Notes under the pieces: generated by a model
Databases searched by the model: none
Told to the model about the DNA's origin: nothing
Seen by the model: the letters and a program-made list of their open reading frames with translations, nothing else
Made by a program: the position numbers and the translations under genes
Part shown: one piece after another, positions 1 to 11,618 of the stretch
Position numbering within the stretch: the first letter of the stretch is position 1
Layout: each line of letters begins with the position of its first letter
Assembly (NCBI GenBank): GCA_020698575.1
Contig: CM036241.1
Span: 10,582,416-10,646,415 of the forward strand
DNA from: Bostrychus sinensis
Lineage: Eukaryota > Chordata > Actinopteri > Gobiiformes > Eleotridae
Direction: 5' to 3'
DNA length: 64,000 bases

Positions 1-667
1 CCTGTTTTATAAGATCACAAGTAAATATGAGACATTGGCTTCCTCCCATCATCCAAAAAAAACAGTGAAAATTAAGTTGTGAATAGCTGTAAGTGTTAGC
101 CCTTTGATAAACTGGCCTTTGTCTAGAAACTGGGATTAACTAAAAAATATGGACACAGTCTGTGAGTGGACAGATAACTATGGTAACTTGAAGCTCCAGA
201 TTAGTGGATTTCAAAAGGCATGATTTCCTTATGAGTCTAAAATGGGTCTCAAGTTTAGATATAACTTGTTAAATAAGTACTTCTGAATAGCCAGCATGAA
301 CATTCAGTTTCATGTTACAATAGCCAGTACGTATGAGACAAAAATGTTTTATTTCAAGACAAAATAACCCAATATTTGGGTAAAGTTTATTGTACAGAAA
401 TAAGTGCATCTCTCAACAGTTGTATGTAGGTACAGGGGGCCTCAAAATGTGATAGTTGTTATTCCCAGCCATAAGAGTAAAGCATGGTAATAACTCTAGA
501 TGGCTGTATCCTTTGGCCCACTTCATCATGTGAGGTATTTGGGACACAGAAAGGCTGTGTCCTTGTTTGATACATGAACAAAAACACACAGTAAGCAAAA
601 TGACTGTGTTTACCATCCTGTGTCTTTTACTAAGAGTTTAAGGATTGCTTATAACAGGAGTCATACT
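1..667. other. Non-coding, no recognised feature
   Basis: AT-rich DNA; short open frames are of chance length. Nothing recognised. Confidence 0.5.
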
Positions 668-1964
668 CAGTGGAGGAGGAAGTACTCATTGTTTTATCCA
701 AGTAAAAGTAAAAGCATCATATGAAAATTTCTACTTAAAGTTACACTGTGTAAGATTCCCGGTCTTGCGCCTCTAGAGGCCACAGGTGCCACTGCACCGT
801 CGCAAAACGTAAACACTAGGGCCCCTCCTCCTTCTGAAACTGTGCGAGCGTGCGTCTATTTCCATCATTGTTTCAACTTTAGTTGACCTGCTGCTACCTT
901 TGGAAGTTTGGACTGGATCTTCTATAGAGTTAGCGCTAGCGTTAGCTTATCAACAAATATCGCGCAATGGTCGCAGTAAAAACAACTAATAACTGTATGA
1001 AAAAGCACGTTCTAAAGAAAAAATAAAGAGGCTAATTTACCTGCCCAACAATAAAGATGCAAAAACGTGATCCGATTTGCAGCCTTCTCTGTCTCTCATC
1101 TGACGCCAGCGAGCAAAAGTCTGTCCGATGTTGACTCTTGTCTGCGATCTGGTGCGGTCCCTTTCACATTTTCTTTTTCTTGCCTCGTCCGACATTGTCT
1201 TCATCTTCTTGTGTCCTTCGGCCCTGACGAACTGGCGAAAATAACAACGCTAAAAGTAGCTTCCTGGTTATACCTGCGCCTCAAGTCGTTCCCTGTCACG
1301 TGACTCTTCCTCAACAGCGGAGCGCTCCCGACCAAACTACGAGGGCGGTTTCTCAGTACAGAAGCCCCGCTCGGAGCAACAGATCGCGCCTCAGGCCTTA
1401 TAATCGCTCAAAAAATCACAAAAACAAGTCAGTATGCCCCACATATTTACGAGAAAAGTTAACTTTAAGAGTAACTTTAAAAGTAACTTTAAGTAAAAAT
1501 ATAATATAAATATAATATAATATATAATATAATAATATAAAGTACTTGCATTCAAATGCACTTGTGAGTAAAAACTAAAAGTATTTCTCATAGATACAAA
1601 ACTAATGATACGGTTAAATGTGAGGGATTTTGCTGAAAAACTGCTGAAAATGAAAAGTTAACGGAGCAATAGAAGAGACTGAATCTGTTGGTGAGGTTTT
1701 TCTGAAGAGTACTACTTTACTGCATCTTAATGTACTACAATGACAACACAGCAAAAACTAATAATTTTAAACCGAACTCGATACTTTTTACTACAAACCA
1801 ATTCAAAAATGTAATGGAGTAAAAAGTACAGATACTTGCTCTAAAATAAATAAGTAAAAGTAAAAGTACCCTTTGTAAAATGTACTCAAATAAAGTACAG
1901 ATACATGAAAATTAAATTTAAGTAAAGTAACTAAATACTTTTACTAAGTTACATCCCACCACTG
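668..1964. mobile_element. hAT-like non-autonomous element with an internal insertion
   Basis: Ends CAGTGGAGGAGGAAGTACTC and ...TTACATCCCACCACTG are inverted hAT-type termini. Flanking 8-bp sequences GTCATACT and TTCATACC match at 6 of 8. The body is rich in AAGTA and TACTTTTAC motifs. It is interrupted at about 735-1492 by another element. No transposase is seen. Confidence 0.6.
735..1492. mobile_element. Element with TTAAAGTTAC inverted ends nested in the hAT copy
   Basis: Begins TTAAAGTTACACTG and ends in repeated GTAACTTTAA (1471-1480 and again to 1492), perfect inverted 10-mers. Internal DNA is GC-richer than the host element and has no credible protein. The TTAA termini would suit a piggyBac-type target, but the class is not proven. 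Confidence 0.45.
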
Positions 1965-2648
1965 TTCATACCATCATGAAACAACTGGAAACAATGCTGA
2001 TCTGTTTGCATCTCCCTGATCTGATCTGATTTATAACTGGAGATGGAAATGTTTTCAAACATGAGATGATTATACTCCACATAAATCATCATTGTTTCAT
2101 TGTTAATCCAATAAGCCCACTCTCACGATATGTTTTCAAAGGGATAGAGCCCATTCAACATTTTTTCCTTTTTCCACACTGACAAACTCAATCTTGCTTT
2201 TGAAATTACTGCTAGTTTTAATTACACTTTTTGTTTGAATTACCAGAATAATTGATTTTGGCAAGTAAAACCACTTTTTTGACATTCTTGGGCTTTGTGT
2301 GGATTTCAGCTGCTCTGATTATGGGACTCCATTTTATTCCTGGTCATTTACTTGTGACCCACTTTAATGGTAAAGGGCACCCATGCTTTTTGAAAACATC
2401 TTTTCGGGAAGTTTACTTGCAGAAAATGCTTGGATTAGGATTGGATTAGGTGTCTGTCACTTTAAGGAGCTGCTGGCCCCACCCACAGCTCAATACTCTT
2501 TGCCATAGTTTATATCTTTTCCCAGTTTAAGCTCTGAAATGATCAGAATGAGTCCGGTGATGGTGTATGGGCTTTAGAAACGCACAGGAACACTTTCTGT
2601 TTCTGCCTGGAGCTTGTCAAGCTGAGGCCCAGCAGCTTGTTTTGGAGG

Positions 2649-3133
2649 CTCGCGCATGCGTGCTGTGGTCAGTCTCAGGCTCAGTGACAGAGATCTCTGG
2701 CTGCCAGCAGCGGTCGATCAGCAGCTGCGCACTGTGCAGCTTACAGCCCCATACATTACAGTGCGCATGCGCCGCGTTAGACAACAAAACGTTCCACAAG
2801 TGTCCGCAGCCAAAGTGTCAACAGTGTTTCTACAGAGAAGTCATAGTTTGTAGCTTAAAACCTGTTCATGTTCCTCATGAGTACATGCTGCTGCATAAAA
2901 CTGCGTGTCATATAAATGATAGCCTCACGTACATCGTTAGTGTCAGATGTTCATAAGAAGTGGAGCTGGGGGAGTGGAGAGGAGCCAGCGGCCCGGGCCG
3001 GGGACTGGCTGTGAATATTACAGAACTGTGAATGAACTGGGCTCTGGTTATTCTGGACAAACTCAGCTGTAGGAAATACAGGACGTTTCTTCAAAAAAGT
3101 AACATGGACTGGATTTGCAGCTTCAGTAGAGAG
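2649..3133 (+). promoter_or_regulatory. Candidate promoter and first exon of an unidentified transcript
   Basis: Two NRF1-type palindromes (CGCGCATGCGT at 2651-2661 and TGCGCATGCGC at 2762-2772) precede GC-rich DNA (GGCCCGGGCCGGGG near 2990) and an ATG at 3104. That ATG opens ten codons (MDWICSFSRE) ending at a strong donor, GAG|GTGAGT, at 3133/3134. This is the layout of a housekeeping promoter with a short first coding exon. I cannot identify a downstream exon or a family, and the region overlaps repeat-like sequence at 2450-2620, so it may be a decoy or an alternative 5' exon. Confidence 0.3.
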
Positions 3134-4000
3134 GTGAGTGTCAGTGAGGCAATGTTTTTAATGTTTGTGATGTGATGTGTAAGGCTTCTTTTGAGGTTTT
3201 ATTATAATGCAGCAGCATTAACAGTGCACTGGTCTGGTGCTGATCTCAGTGTGAGTCCTGATGAACCTCCCGCATCTGTAAGGCTGTAACCTCACTCATC
3301 TATCCATCCATCTTCATTTTAGTGCTTATGAATTAAAGTTAAAACAAAAACTTAGGGTACATTCTTTGATAAGGCGACAGAGAAGGCCAGCTTTGTGGAA
3401 AAAAATGTTGTAATGACATTCTTTTCTATACAAACAGCGTTACTAATCATAATTATTTGTGAGTGTGAGATAGTTTGAAACAGCCTACTACTCAAACACT
3501 GATGGGATTGCATTTAAGTGATTTTTAATTAAATTTAAAATTAAATCAAAATGTTGTGATATAAAACTTAATGAAGTCAAGTTGTCTGCTTGCCCACTTA
3601 AAAAAGTCACCACATGCTACTGGTGAAGCCAAAGATAATCGAATCTAATGTCTTTGGCTTCACACTACGTTACCCATGATGCACTGCACAAGCAAGCATA
3701 ACAACAAGCGCAGCCTTCATAGCAACACTGGAGCGGGCAGCAGCAGTCATTGTGTGACAATGGCAGTGCAAGTGAAGGCACAGAGAACACAGACGATGCT
3801 GCCTCTAACTATGATCATTTACAGACATTTTACACATTGTCACACAAAGACTGACGGAAAAAAAACTTACCTTTCTGTGCAAGCTTATATATGCAAAAAC
3901 GTCCATTTTGTGTGATAGAATTTAAGATCTACAGTGAGGCTAGAAGGTAGGTACATGTATCGTGATAGAAGTCAAAGTTTGAAAAGCAAGTTCAGCCTTT
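3134..4000. other. Non-coding stretch
   Basis: Would be the first intron of the candidate transcript at 2649-3133 if that is real. No exon, RNA gene or clear transposon end found. Confidence 0.4.
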
Positions 4001-4155
4001 CATTTACATATCTCACCTAAAAATAAAATGAACTGAACTTTGAACTAGTTCAAAATTAAAATTGTGAATTATGAACGTGAACAGTTCACTTTGAACATGT
4101 GTGAACTGAACTTTGAACTAGTTCATGAAAAGTGTGAACTTGCACAACACTGGTT
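4000..4155. repeat. Element end with repeated GAACTGAACTTTGAACTAGT motif
   Basis: The motif GAACTGAACTTTGAACTAGT is present twice (about 4029 and 4105), and the block ends in TTGCACAACACTGG, whose complement (CCAGTGTTGTGCAA) resembles a hAT-type terminus. The other end was not found. Confidence 0.4.
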
Positions 4156-5025
4156 TTCATTCACACATTTTATTTTACTGGGTCAACATTCGTCCTCCTA
4201 AAGTAACCTACTAACCCCCAGCTCACATAAACGTCTGAGAGATGCTGAAGATGACCCAGATCTACAATGCTCCAAAGTGGTCAAGGCAACACGTAACGCA
4301 GCCCCCGACTGTATCGACAAATCCCATAATCCTCGGGGGCAGTGACCTGGAGTCAAGTGTTGTGGTCGCGATGGAAACCACTGAAACCTGACTGTCATCT
4401 GTCTGTGACACATCAGCTGTTTGTGGCACTTAAACAGATGAAAACACCAACCTCCAAACACAACAACAGCGAGCAGCCTCTCCAGCTTTTACCTGAAGTT
4501 TTACACCAACCTGAATGATAGTACTATTGCTAATATTACTAATTACTACTACAGATCTAGATTGGCAATGTGGCATCACACGGCAAAGAATTTAGGAAAA
4601 AGTGGTCACACAGGCTGTCAGAAATGCAAATGCAAGCTACTTTTAATAGGCTTTGACCGGCAACAAATTAAACATATTATTCTTGTTATTTTGGCATCAA
4701 TAGTAAGTGCTGCTGTATTCCCACTCAAGGCTGACGTGGGAGATTGTTGCCATATTTATATTAAAAGAAGCGCTCCATTAGTAAAACAGTGGAGCAGTTT
4801 AGGATGCAAACTACTGGTTAGAGTTAGCGTTCACCTAAAAGTATTCTGATACTTTAGTGTGATAAATATTCTCCAGGAGTGACAAAGCAGTTGAAAAGGT
4901 TTGTTTGTTGTTTGTTTACTTCACTCCGCTGTGACTAATGCTACTATAATATACAGCCACTGTGAACCCAAACATGGCATCGCTCAACAGTCGCTTTATG
5001 ACGTAGGTTCCCAAACTCTATCGCA

Positions 5026-5078
5026 ACTACTACTACTACTACTACTACTGCTACTTCTACTACTATTGCCGGTACCGA
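5026..5078. repeat. (CTA)n microsatellite
   Basis: About 17 CTA-type triplets with CTG and CTT variants. One of several CTA/TAG arrays in the window. Confidence 0.9.
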
Positions 5079-5339
5079 TCTTTTTTTAATTTATTTTTTA
5101 TCCCTGATTATTTTATTGTGACCCACTTTTTTTCAAAATCATCTTAAGCCTGGTGTGTCAGTTTCACCATTTTTGGTAATTCAAATTATTTATCAAATAA
5201 TACAAGAAATAAATAAACCTCCCTGTGACCTACGTTTTGGTCTCAACCCACCATTTGTGAAACTGTAGTGGGTTATAAAAAAACTACTTGTGCATATTTC
5301 TCTCAGGGTTTCCATGGTAAACGAGATATAAAACACACA

Positions 5340-5490
5340 GACTCGCATCACATGACTTGACTTAAGTCAGACTTAAGCCATGATTTTCAGGACTTGAGAC
5401 TTGCTTGACAAATATTTTTAAAATACTCGACTTGACTTTGACTTGACACTCATGACTTTAGACTTGGCTTGGACTTGAGCTCCAGAAAAG
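5340..5490. repeat. GACTTGA-rich dispersed repeat
   Basis: Repeated GACTTGA, ACTTGAGACTTG and TTGACTTTGACTTGAC words, typical of the internal part of a teleost non-autonomous DNA transposon. Ends not defined. Confidence 0.4.
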
Positions 5491-6019
5491 ACGTTTTTAC
5501 TGAAGAACTATAATGACTTTAGGTGTAACATAAAAGTAGGTTCATATTTTTGTGTTTAGAGTCAGGTGGGAGACTTCAGTAACATGTTTATATTTTCATG
5601 TAATTCCTCATTTGTGTGTGACAGGAGGCAGCTGTTGTGTGTAAAATCCTTGAGCAACGTCGACTTCGAGAAGGGCTTCACCTCAGGCTGCCGTTACCAT
5701 GGTGACAGGTTCAAACATGGCCGCCGTCTTCTCCTGACCCTGGCGAGAGCCAATAACAACAGATGAGATTTAAAGAGTCACATTCCTGTTTCAGTGAGTT
5801 TTTCAGCTCATCCGCCGGGTAACGCGGCTGAATTAACCATTTAGAGAGTCTACAATGGGAAAGGAGATGTTCACACTCTGAAAGGACATCTATCATAGTT
5901 ACAGTACTAATTAAATTCACGAACAACATAGTAACATGGTTTGGAAAAGAAGTCATGGAAATCTATGTTTAGTTTTGGGGTTTTTTTGTGCTTTTTTGCA
6001 TTTGAAAGACTCCTAAAGG

Positions 6020-7010
6020 TCAATTTTCTCAGACACATTTCTCCATCCCCCAATCACAGGCGGAGTAACCAATCAGAGAAACGAGGGGTGGGACATAAGC
6101 AGTGCACCGCTGACCTATAACCCTAAAAAACATGTTGGATTCTTGATGATTTTTCCATAAAAGACCTGAATAGGTTGTATTATGAGCAGCTCTGTACTTA
6201 CTTCTGAATGGGGACAACAGCAGAAGCCATTTGTGCAAATTGTTACAGCAAAAGTCAGTTTGCTTTTTTTGTTGTGGTCGTTATGTCAGAAGTCAGTGGG
6301 ACTGTACTGTTGTTAAAAAAATCCCACAGACGACAACAATGTGCACTTCAGCAGAACCAACAGGAGATGAAGGAAACCACTAAACTGCATTAATCGGGGG
6401 AGATGATCTGCTTCCATGTCTGTAATAACCTGGCAAAAGCCAGATAACGTTTGCAAACAGTTGCTCACGTTATCTCAATCTGGAACGGCTCCTGTTGAAA
6501 TTGTTTGTGAACCCCCTTTTAGTAGAATACTTGGAGATTATTGGATAAAGCTCCAGCTACGTAGCTAAACAACAAACTACTACAACAGTAAAATGACACA
6601 GTAACAAGATTTTTGCTGTTTTTGTAAATGTAGAGCAGCATACCTTATGTTTTTCTGCACCACCGTGTTGTTCACAAGTATCGCTAAAAGTGCTTGTTGT
6701 TGGGAAACCTAAGACCCGCCCCCATGCGGCAGTACTGCCACGCCATTGGCCCAGGCCACCACTGGCCCAGACTCAAACAACTCAGCAGGAGCCTGACAAG
6801 ATTGGAAACTCCACGACAGTCTTTCTTGCTGTGCAAGGTAACGTTTGTAAGACACTCTGCAGATGAATGGCTGTGATAGTTCAGTTCCAAATCAAAGCAG
6901 AGAAATGCTTCGTTGTGAGTGAGCAACCAGACTGTCCTGCTTTTGAAAGTAGGAGAGACAGGCTCACCAGGAGAGTACCCACTGCTCCTGACAGGTTGAC
7001 CCATTGAGGG
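6020..7010. repeat. Dispersed repeat, copy 1 of a three-copy family
   Basis: Shares ordered blocks with 59800-60330 and 62480-62880: GTGGTCGT.ATGTC, ACTGTTGTTAAA, AACCAACAGGAGATGAAGGA, AAC.ACTAAA...TTAATC and CAGACTGTCCTGCTTTTGAA. This copy carries extra DNA around 6420-6840. The right end reads AGTAGGAGAGACAGGCTCACC, like a hAT-type end of fish elements. Confidence 0.5.
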
Positions 7011-7019
7011 ATGGGTCAA

Positions 7020-8200
7020 ATGCAGAGAACAAATTTCCCTACAGGAGCAATAAAGTCTGAATAAACCTTAACCAACCCAAAGGCACAGAGAGGATATTGT
7101 TTCATTAATCAACAGTATATACTCCAACATATGAGGCTGTGCTGGGGAGCAAAAACACCTCAACAGCCTGTTCCAGACCTCCAGAGCTGTGCCTGTGAGA
7201 GGTCGGTCAGTCCCACCTGGCTCTAGGTTTACCAGGCGACATAATAAACCCTTGTGATTCTATTCAGGGAGCGGATTCTTAACTGCTCTTTGTCGGTCGT
7301 CCCACTGGGATAAAGGCCGGGGCCAAACCAGGACACACTGGAGTGTCTCTGGATCTAGAAATGCCTTTAACTCCACCAAGGGATGTCTGTTTGTCTCTCA
7401 TTATACTGCACCTTTCCTGTTTTCATTCTTCAAACGCATCAAACCCTCTGCTGCTGAACTTGAATTACAATTAGAGCAAAGATTTACCTCTAACCTGCTG
7501 ATTACATTATGAACAAGATGACACAGTAATCATGCCATTATCTAAAACTGCTAGACTGAATTACACACATAGAATTATTTCTCATTCTGTGCATGAACTT
7601 GGTTAAATCCACAAAAAGACCTGTGTTACGTTCTTTGCTTTTTATAAAATTTGAGTAAACCATGCAGAGTTGTGACATTCATGCCCAAACTCGAGGATAC
7701 GCTGCAACATTCAAAGACTTTTAAAGACATTTACAAAAGCCGTAGTACTTCAAACAAAGGATGTGACCAGAGACAAGCCCCTTATTGTTTTCCTTTTTCC
7801 TTCACAAGACAAACTCACAGACCTTATCTCTGTCGAAAAGGCCACTTCCTCGTTGCACAAGGCCAGATGCAGCGTGTGTTTGTAAAGGCAGCAAACCTCC
7901 TCCTTGTGACATTTCAGCACATTAGTTTTGTCCTTGTCTCTCTCTGTCATGTGTCTGGTATGAAAACTGATTAAGAGCATCTTCTCTTTCAAAGTTTGTA
8001 ATAATCCCTGCTGCAGACCTCATCGTGCAGCTGGGTTCACAGACAATGCAGCCCATTATGAGAAGTGCACTGTCATCTCTCAGTATGAGCTCTCTATGAA
8101 ATTAAATCAGTTTTTCTCATCTTTATTCCACTGTGGGGGGGATCCAGGACTTCTGCTATGAGTCTTCTTGGCCTATTTTTTATTGTCTTCTAGTAACACA
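7020..8200. other. Non-coding, no recognised feature
   Basis: No exon-like or transposon-end signal recognised; frames are of chance length. Confidence 0.4.
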
Positions 8201-8207
8201 CTATAGC

Positions 8208-8870
8208 TCTGGTTCTCAAGCTGTGGTACGGTTACTGCTGGTGGTACGTAGGCTCTCTCTGGCAGTACTTTTGCAGTTTTGAATTAGTTTAATTTAAAGC
8301 CGGTTAATTTAGTTTTTTGTCCTGAGGGTTGGGATAAAATTTTGAGTTAATACCACTGCATCTGGTCCTGGTTTAGATCGATTTTAGTCCTGGTTTAGTC
8401 TTGATTTAGTCCTGGTTTAGTCCTGGTTTAGTGCTCTGGTTTAGACCTGGTTTAGTCCTGGTTTAGTCCTGGTTTAGTGCTGTGGTTTAGACCTGGTTTA
8501 GTCCTGGTTTAGTCCTGGTTTAGACCTGGTTTAGACCTGGTTTAGTCCTGGTTTAGTCCTGGTTTAGTGCTGTGGTTTAGACCTGGTTTAGTCCTGGTTT
8601 AGTCCTGGTTTAGACCTGGTTTAGTCCTGGTTTAGTCCTGGTTTAGTCCTGGTTTAGTCCTGGTTTAGTCCTGGTTTAGTGCTCTGGTTTAGATCTGGTT
8701 GAGAACTGGTTCAGTGAAGATTTGGACTTGGTTTAGACCTGCTTCAGTCATGATTTACTATTGATTTAGTCCTGGCTTAGTCCTGGTTTAGTCCCTGCTT
8801 TGTCCTGATGTAGTAATGTTAGTCCTGGTATTTGAAAGCCATATATTTTCTGAGGTGGTATTTGGATTGA
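8208..8870. mobile_element. hAT-like element carrying an 11-bp minisatellite
   Basis: Left end CTGGTTCTCAAGCTGTGGTAC, then GGTGGTACGTAGGCTCTCTC. The right part, GAGGTGGTATTTGGATTGAAA, is degraded and runs into the (CTA)n array. The complement of the copy at 43513-44416 has the same ends. Most of the body is the minisatellite listed next. Confidence 0.55.
8366..8810 (+). repeat. (TTTAGTCCTGG)n minisatellite
   Basis: Roughly thirty units of TTTAGTCCTGG with TTTAGACCTGG variants and 13-bp variants TTTAGTGCTGTGG and TTTAGTGCTCTGG. The variants recur in order, for example TTTAGTGCTGTGG at about 8476 and 8567, so a higher-order unit of about 91 bp is visible. Confidence 0.92.
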
Positions 8871-8880
8871 AAAGCATTTA

Positions 8881-8895
8881 CTACTACCAAAAGTG

Positions 8896-8957
<62 letters not shown>

Positions 8958-8965
8958 GCTACTAT

Positions 8966-8996
<31 letters not shown>

Positions 8997-9010
8997 GCTA
9001 CTGCTGCGTC
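8881..9010. repeat. (CTA)n microsatellite
   Basis: Long CTA array with CTG interruptions, directly abutting the right end of the hAT-like element at 8208-8870. The tyrosine-rich open frame across it is an artefact. Confidence 0.95.
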
Positions 9011-9411
9011 TGCTGCTGCTATCGTGAATCCTCTGAGTCCAGGACCTTTAAAACTAAACTATTGTCTTGTATGACCTTTGTGTAAATACTATCTCTGCAC
9101 TGAATGTGTTGACATTTGTTGCATGCTTTGTTGAGCTTATGGCTTTTGAAACTGGTGCAATGCAAACGATGTACACACTGCCCACTTCCCCCGAAACTTG
9201 AGAAATGTTTTTAAAAGTGTCTAGGCCTTACATAGTGACGCTTATTAATGATTCCATTACTTCAGGCAGTGTCCAAGGTGTTCTCAAAAACATAAACTAG
9301 AAATGTTTATGTATTTATTTATTTAAGGTCAATTTCAAATCAGATTTCTGTCTCAAATTAGAAATTGGTCTACGTCTAATTGCATTTGGATAATCTGGGG
9401 TCGCTACTACA

Positions 9412-9832
9412 TAGTGTTGTGGTCAGGACTGTACTAATCAAAACCAAAACCAGTCCGAGTCCAGAGTGAACCGAGACAAGGACAAGGCTGAGACTTTCAG
9501 GGTTCAAGACTGAGACTTTTTAGGACCAAGACCGAGTCCAGACCGAAACCAAGGCAAACTGAGACCAGGTAACTGAGACTAAATAAAGGGGAAAAGTAAA
9601 AAAATAAAAAAGAAACAAACAGAGACAGATCATTCTCCTGATTTTTCTAATGCGGAAAACTAATTACTCCAAAATTATGAAAAAAGCATTTTCTTATAAT
9701 GTTTGGTAAATAAAATTTCTGGGCCCGCCACATGAGACGAGTAAAAACCAAAAACAACTGCAGCCACGACAGAGAGGAGACATTTTTAAAAAAGTCTCAA
9801 GACCAAGACCAGTCTCAGGCGCTACAACACTA
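9412..9832. mobile_element. hAT-type MITE with perfect 8-bp target duplication
   Basis: Inverted ends TAGTGTTGTGG and (complement) TAGTGTTGTAG, flanked on both sides by CTACTACA (9404-9411 and 9833-9840). 421 bp, non-coding, with internal GACCAAGACCG and GAGACTTT repeats. The perfect duplication implies a fairly young insertion. Confidence 0.8.
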
Positions 9833-9879
9833 CTACTACATATAATCTGTCTCAGAGCATGCTGCATTGATTTGCCAAA

Positions 9880-9975
9880 GGTTTTAAGTCAGATGCCCTT
9901 TCTGACATAACTCTCACCATTTATCTGGGCTTTGGACTGGCACAAGTTGTACACTGGTTGTGACTCTTTGTGGCT
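9880..9975. repeat. Fragment of LINE-associated repeat (GATGCCCTTTCTGAC core)
   Basis: AGATGCCCTTTCTGACATAA followed by CCATTTATCTGGGCTTTGGA, CTGGCACAAG and GTACACTGG. The same word order recurs at about 36780, 41200, 43130 and 51530. Confidence 0.5.
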
Positions 9976-10224
9976 GGGGTCACAATCACATTGGAGTATC
10001 ACAAGTATAATTTTATATCCAAATTGTCTGATTTTAAATCTTTTTTCAGGCTTTTTGGACACCTTTACATTAGTATTTCATGTCTTATAACTTAAAATAA
10101 TGTATATGTATGGAAAACATATGAAGCCACTTTGACTTTGCAGAGAACATGATGGACAGAGCATAAAATGGCTATTAACACAGCTATTAGCAGCATGACA
10201 CCAGCAGATAGCTAAATGAGCTGA

Positions 10225-10497
10225 CTGCTTTGTAGAGACTGCAATTTAAGCACTGAAATGATCGAGTGAGTCCAGTGACGGTGTATGGGCTTTAGCAGGA
10301 GCACTTCCTGGTTTCACATCTCTACTTAGAGCCATGAGACCAAGCATTTTTCAGTTCATAAGAAAAGGACGAGCTTAGCAAACAGATTACTCAAACAAGC
10401 ATGAATGAAACAAAATAGTTCTCCAGATATGTTTTTAAGGTGGAAACAACAATAAAACATGGTTAAAAAGTTGCTTTATCATATTAGGGGACCTTTA
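10225..10497. repeat. MITE-like repeat with AGGGGACCTTTAA end, copy A
   Basis: Contains GTGTATGGGCTTTAG, CAGGAGCACTTCCTGG, GATTACTCAAACAAGCATGA and ATGTTTTTAAGGTGGAAACA, ending ATATTAGGGGACCTTTAA. Related copies lie at 10920, 13680, 55826 and partly at 2450. Confidence 0.5.
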
Positions 10498-10917
10498 AAT
10501 GATCTCTTATCATTATGCTGATGGCTTTGAGATTGCAGCCAGTGACGCAGTTGATCACCAGATGCTCATCTTGCCTTGAAAAATATGTTAGCTTTAGCTC
10601 CAGTGATAATATCTGGCACAACCTCTCTATAAAATATGTTCAAAGAGTGAACTGACCGGTTTTCTGCTGATGACCCTGAGCTAGTCCAAGGCCGGGCTGC
10701 TCCACAACCTTCAGCTGTGAACAACCTACTGATAAACATGATACATTATGAATGCCTTGTAAAGAAGCTGAGGGCAGCAGAGTGCAGTTCTGTTACACTC
10801 TTTTGAACAGAAACATAGAAAAATTACTTTTTTTTCCCTTTCCATTTTACTACAAAATGAAAAATAGCTGTGTGGAAACAGAGCTGTGCACTGTTTTTTT
10901 GATAAATGAATGAGAGC

Positions 10918-11126
10918 AGACTGAGGGCTTGTTGATTTGTCAGTGCTTTCTGGTGTGGGTGAGGGTTTTGGGGCCTTGGAAACTTAGTGCCAGAGACTAC
11001 AGATTACTCAAACATGCACGAATGAAAAAAAAAACACAACTCCAGGTATGTTTTTGATGAGGGAACAACATTATAACATTGGAGAAAGCTCAGAAAAGTC
11101 CAGTTTGCATAATTTAGCCCCTTTAA
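10918..11126. repeat. MITE-like repeat, copy B
   Basis: GGGCTTGTTGATTTGTCAGT, ATTACTCAAACATGCACGAA, CAACTCCAGGTATGTTTTTG and the end GCATAATTTAGCCCCTTTAA. Same word order as copies at 10225 and 13680. Confidence 0.5.
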
Positions 11127-11618
11127 AAAGATGTTCTAAAGTAAACGACTAAGTGAAAGTGTCCCATTGCTTTCAGACACTGACAGAAATGCTCTCACCT
11201 CATTTCACAGTTTCTACAGAGCAGCATGTGTGTGTTATAGACAAAGGAGGCATCCAAAAGGAAATCATTGTGTTTCTTCAGTCTGTTTCTGCTGATTTCA
11301 TGCTCCAGTTACTGTCCACACTCATAAAATGACTCACGCAAGTATACAGTGGGTTTGACTGATCAATATAAAAAAATATAAAAACTGTTACCAAAAAAGT
11401 TGGTAACAGTTAATTTTTTTATAGCTTGTAAAACATGCAATGCTGTTCTAAAGGTGACCAACATTAGGTTAAAAAGGTACAACAACAACAACAACAAAAA
11501 ACAAAAAAACAATGTATATCTCTAGGTACAAGTAATGAAGAAAAGTCTCTAAATGAAAAGGTATTTTTGAACTTGGGGGCAAAACACAGTCAAAACCAGA
11601 AGATAATGTTTTAAGCAG

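Noticed and set aside
2567..2956. 129-codon open frame
   Set aside because: Begins in repeat-like DNA shared with 10225-10497 and has no recognisable protein motif; the overlapping promoter-like signals are better supported.
8366..8810. CRISPR-like array
   Set aside because: Repeats are contiguous 11-mers with no spacers, in a vertebrate genome: a minisatellite.
8816..9085. Poly-tyrosine frame
   Set aside because: Translation of the (CTA)n array.
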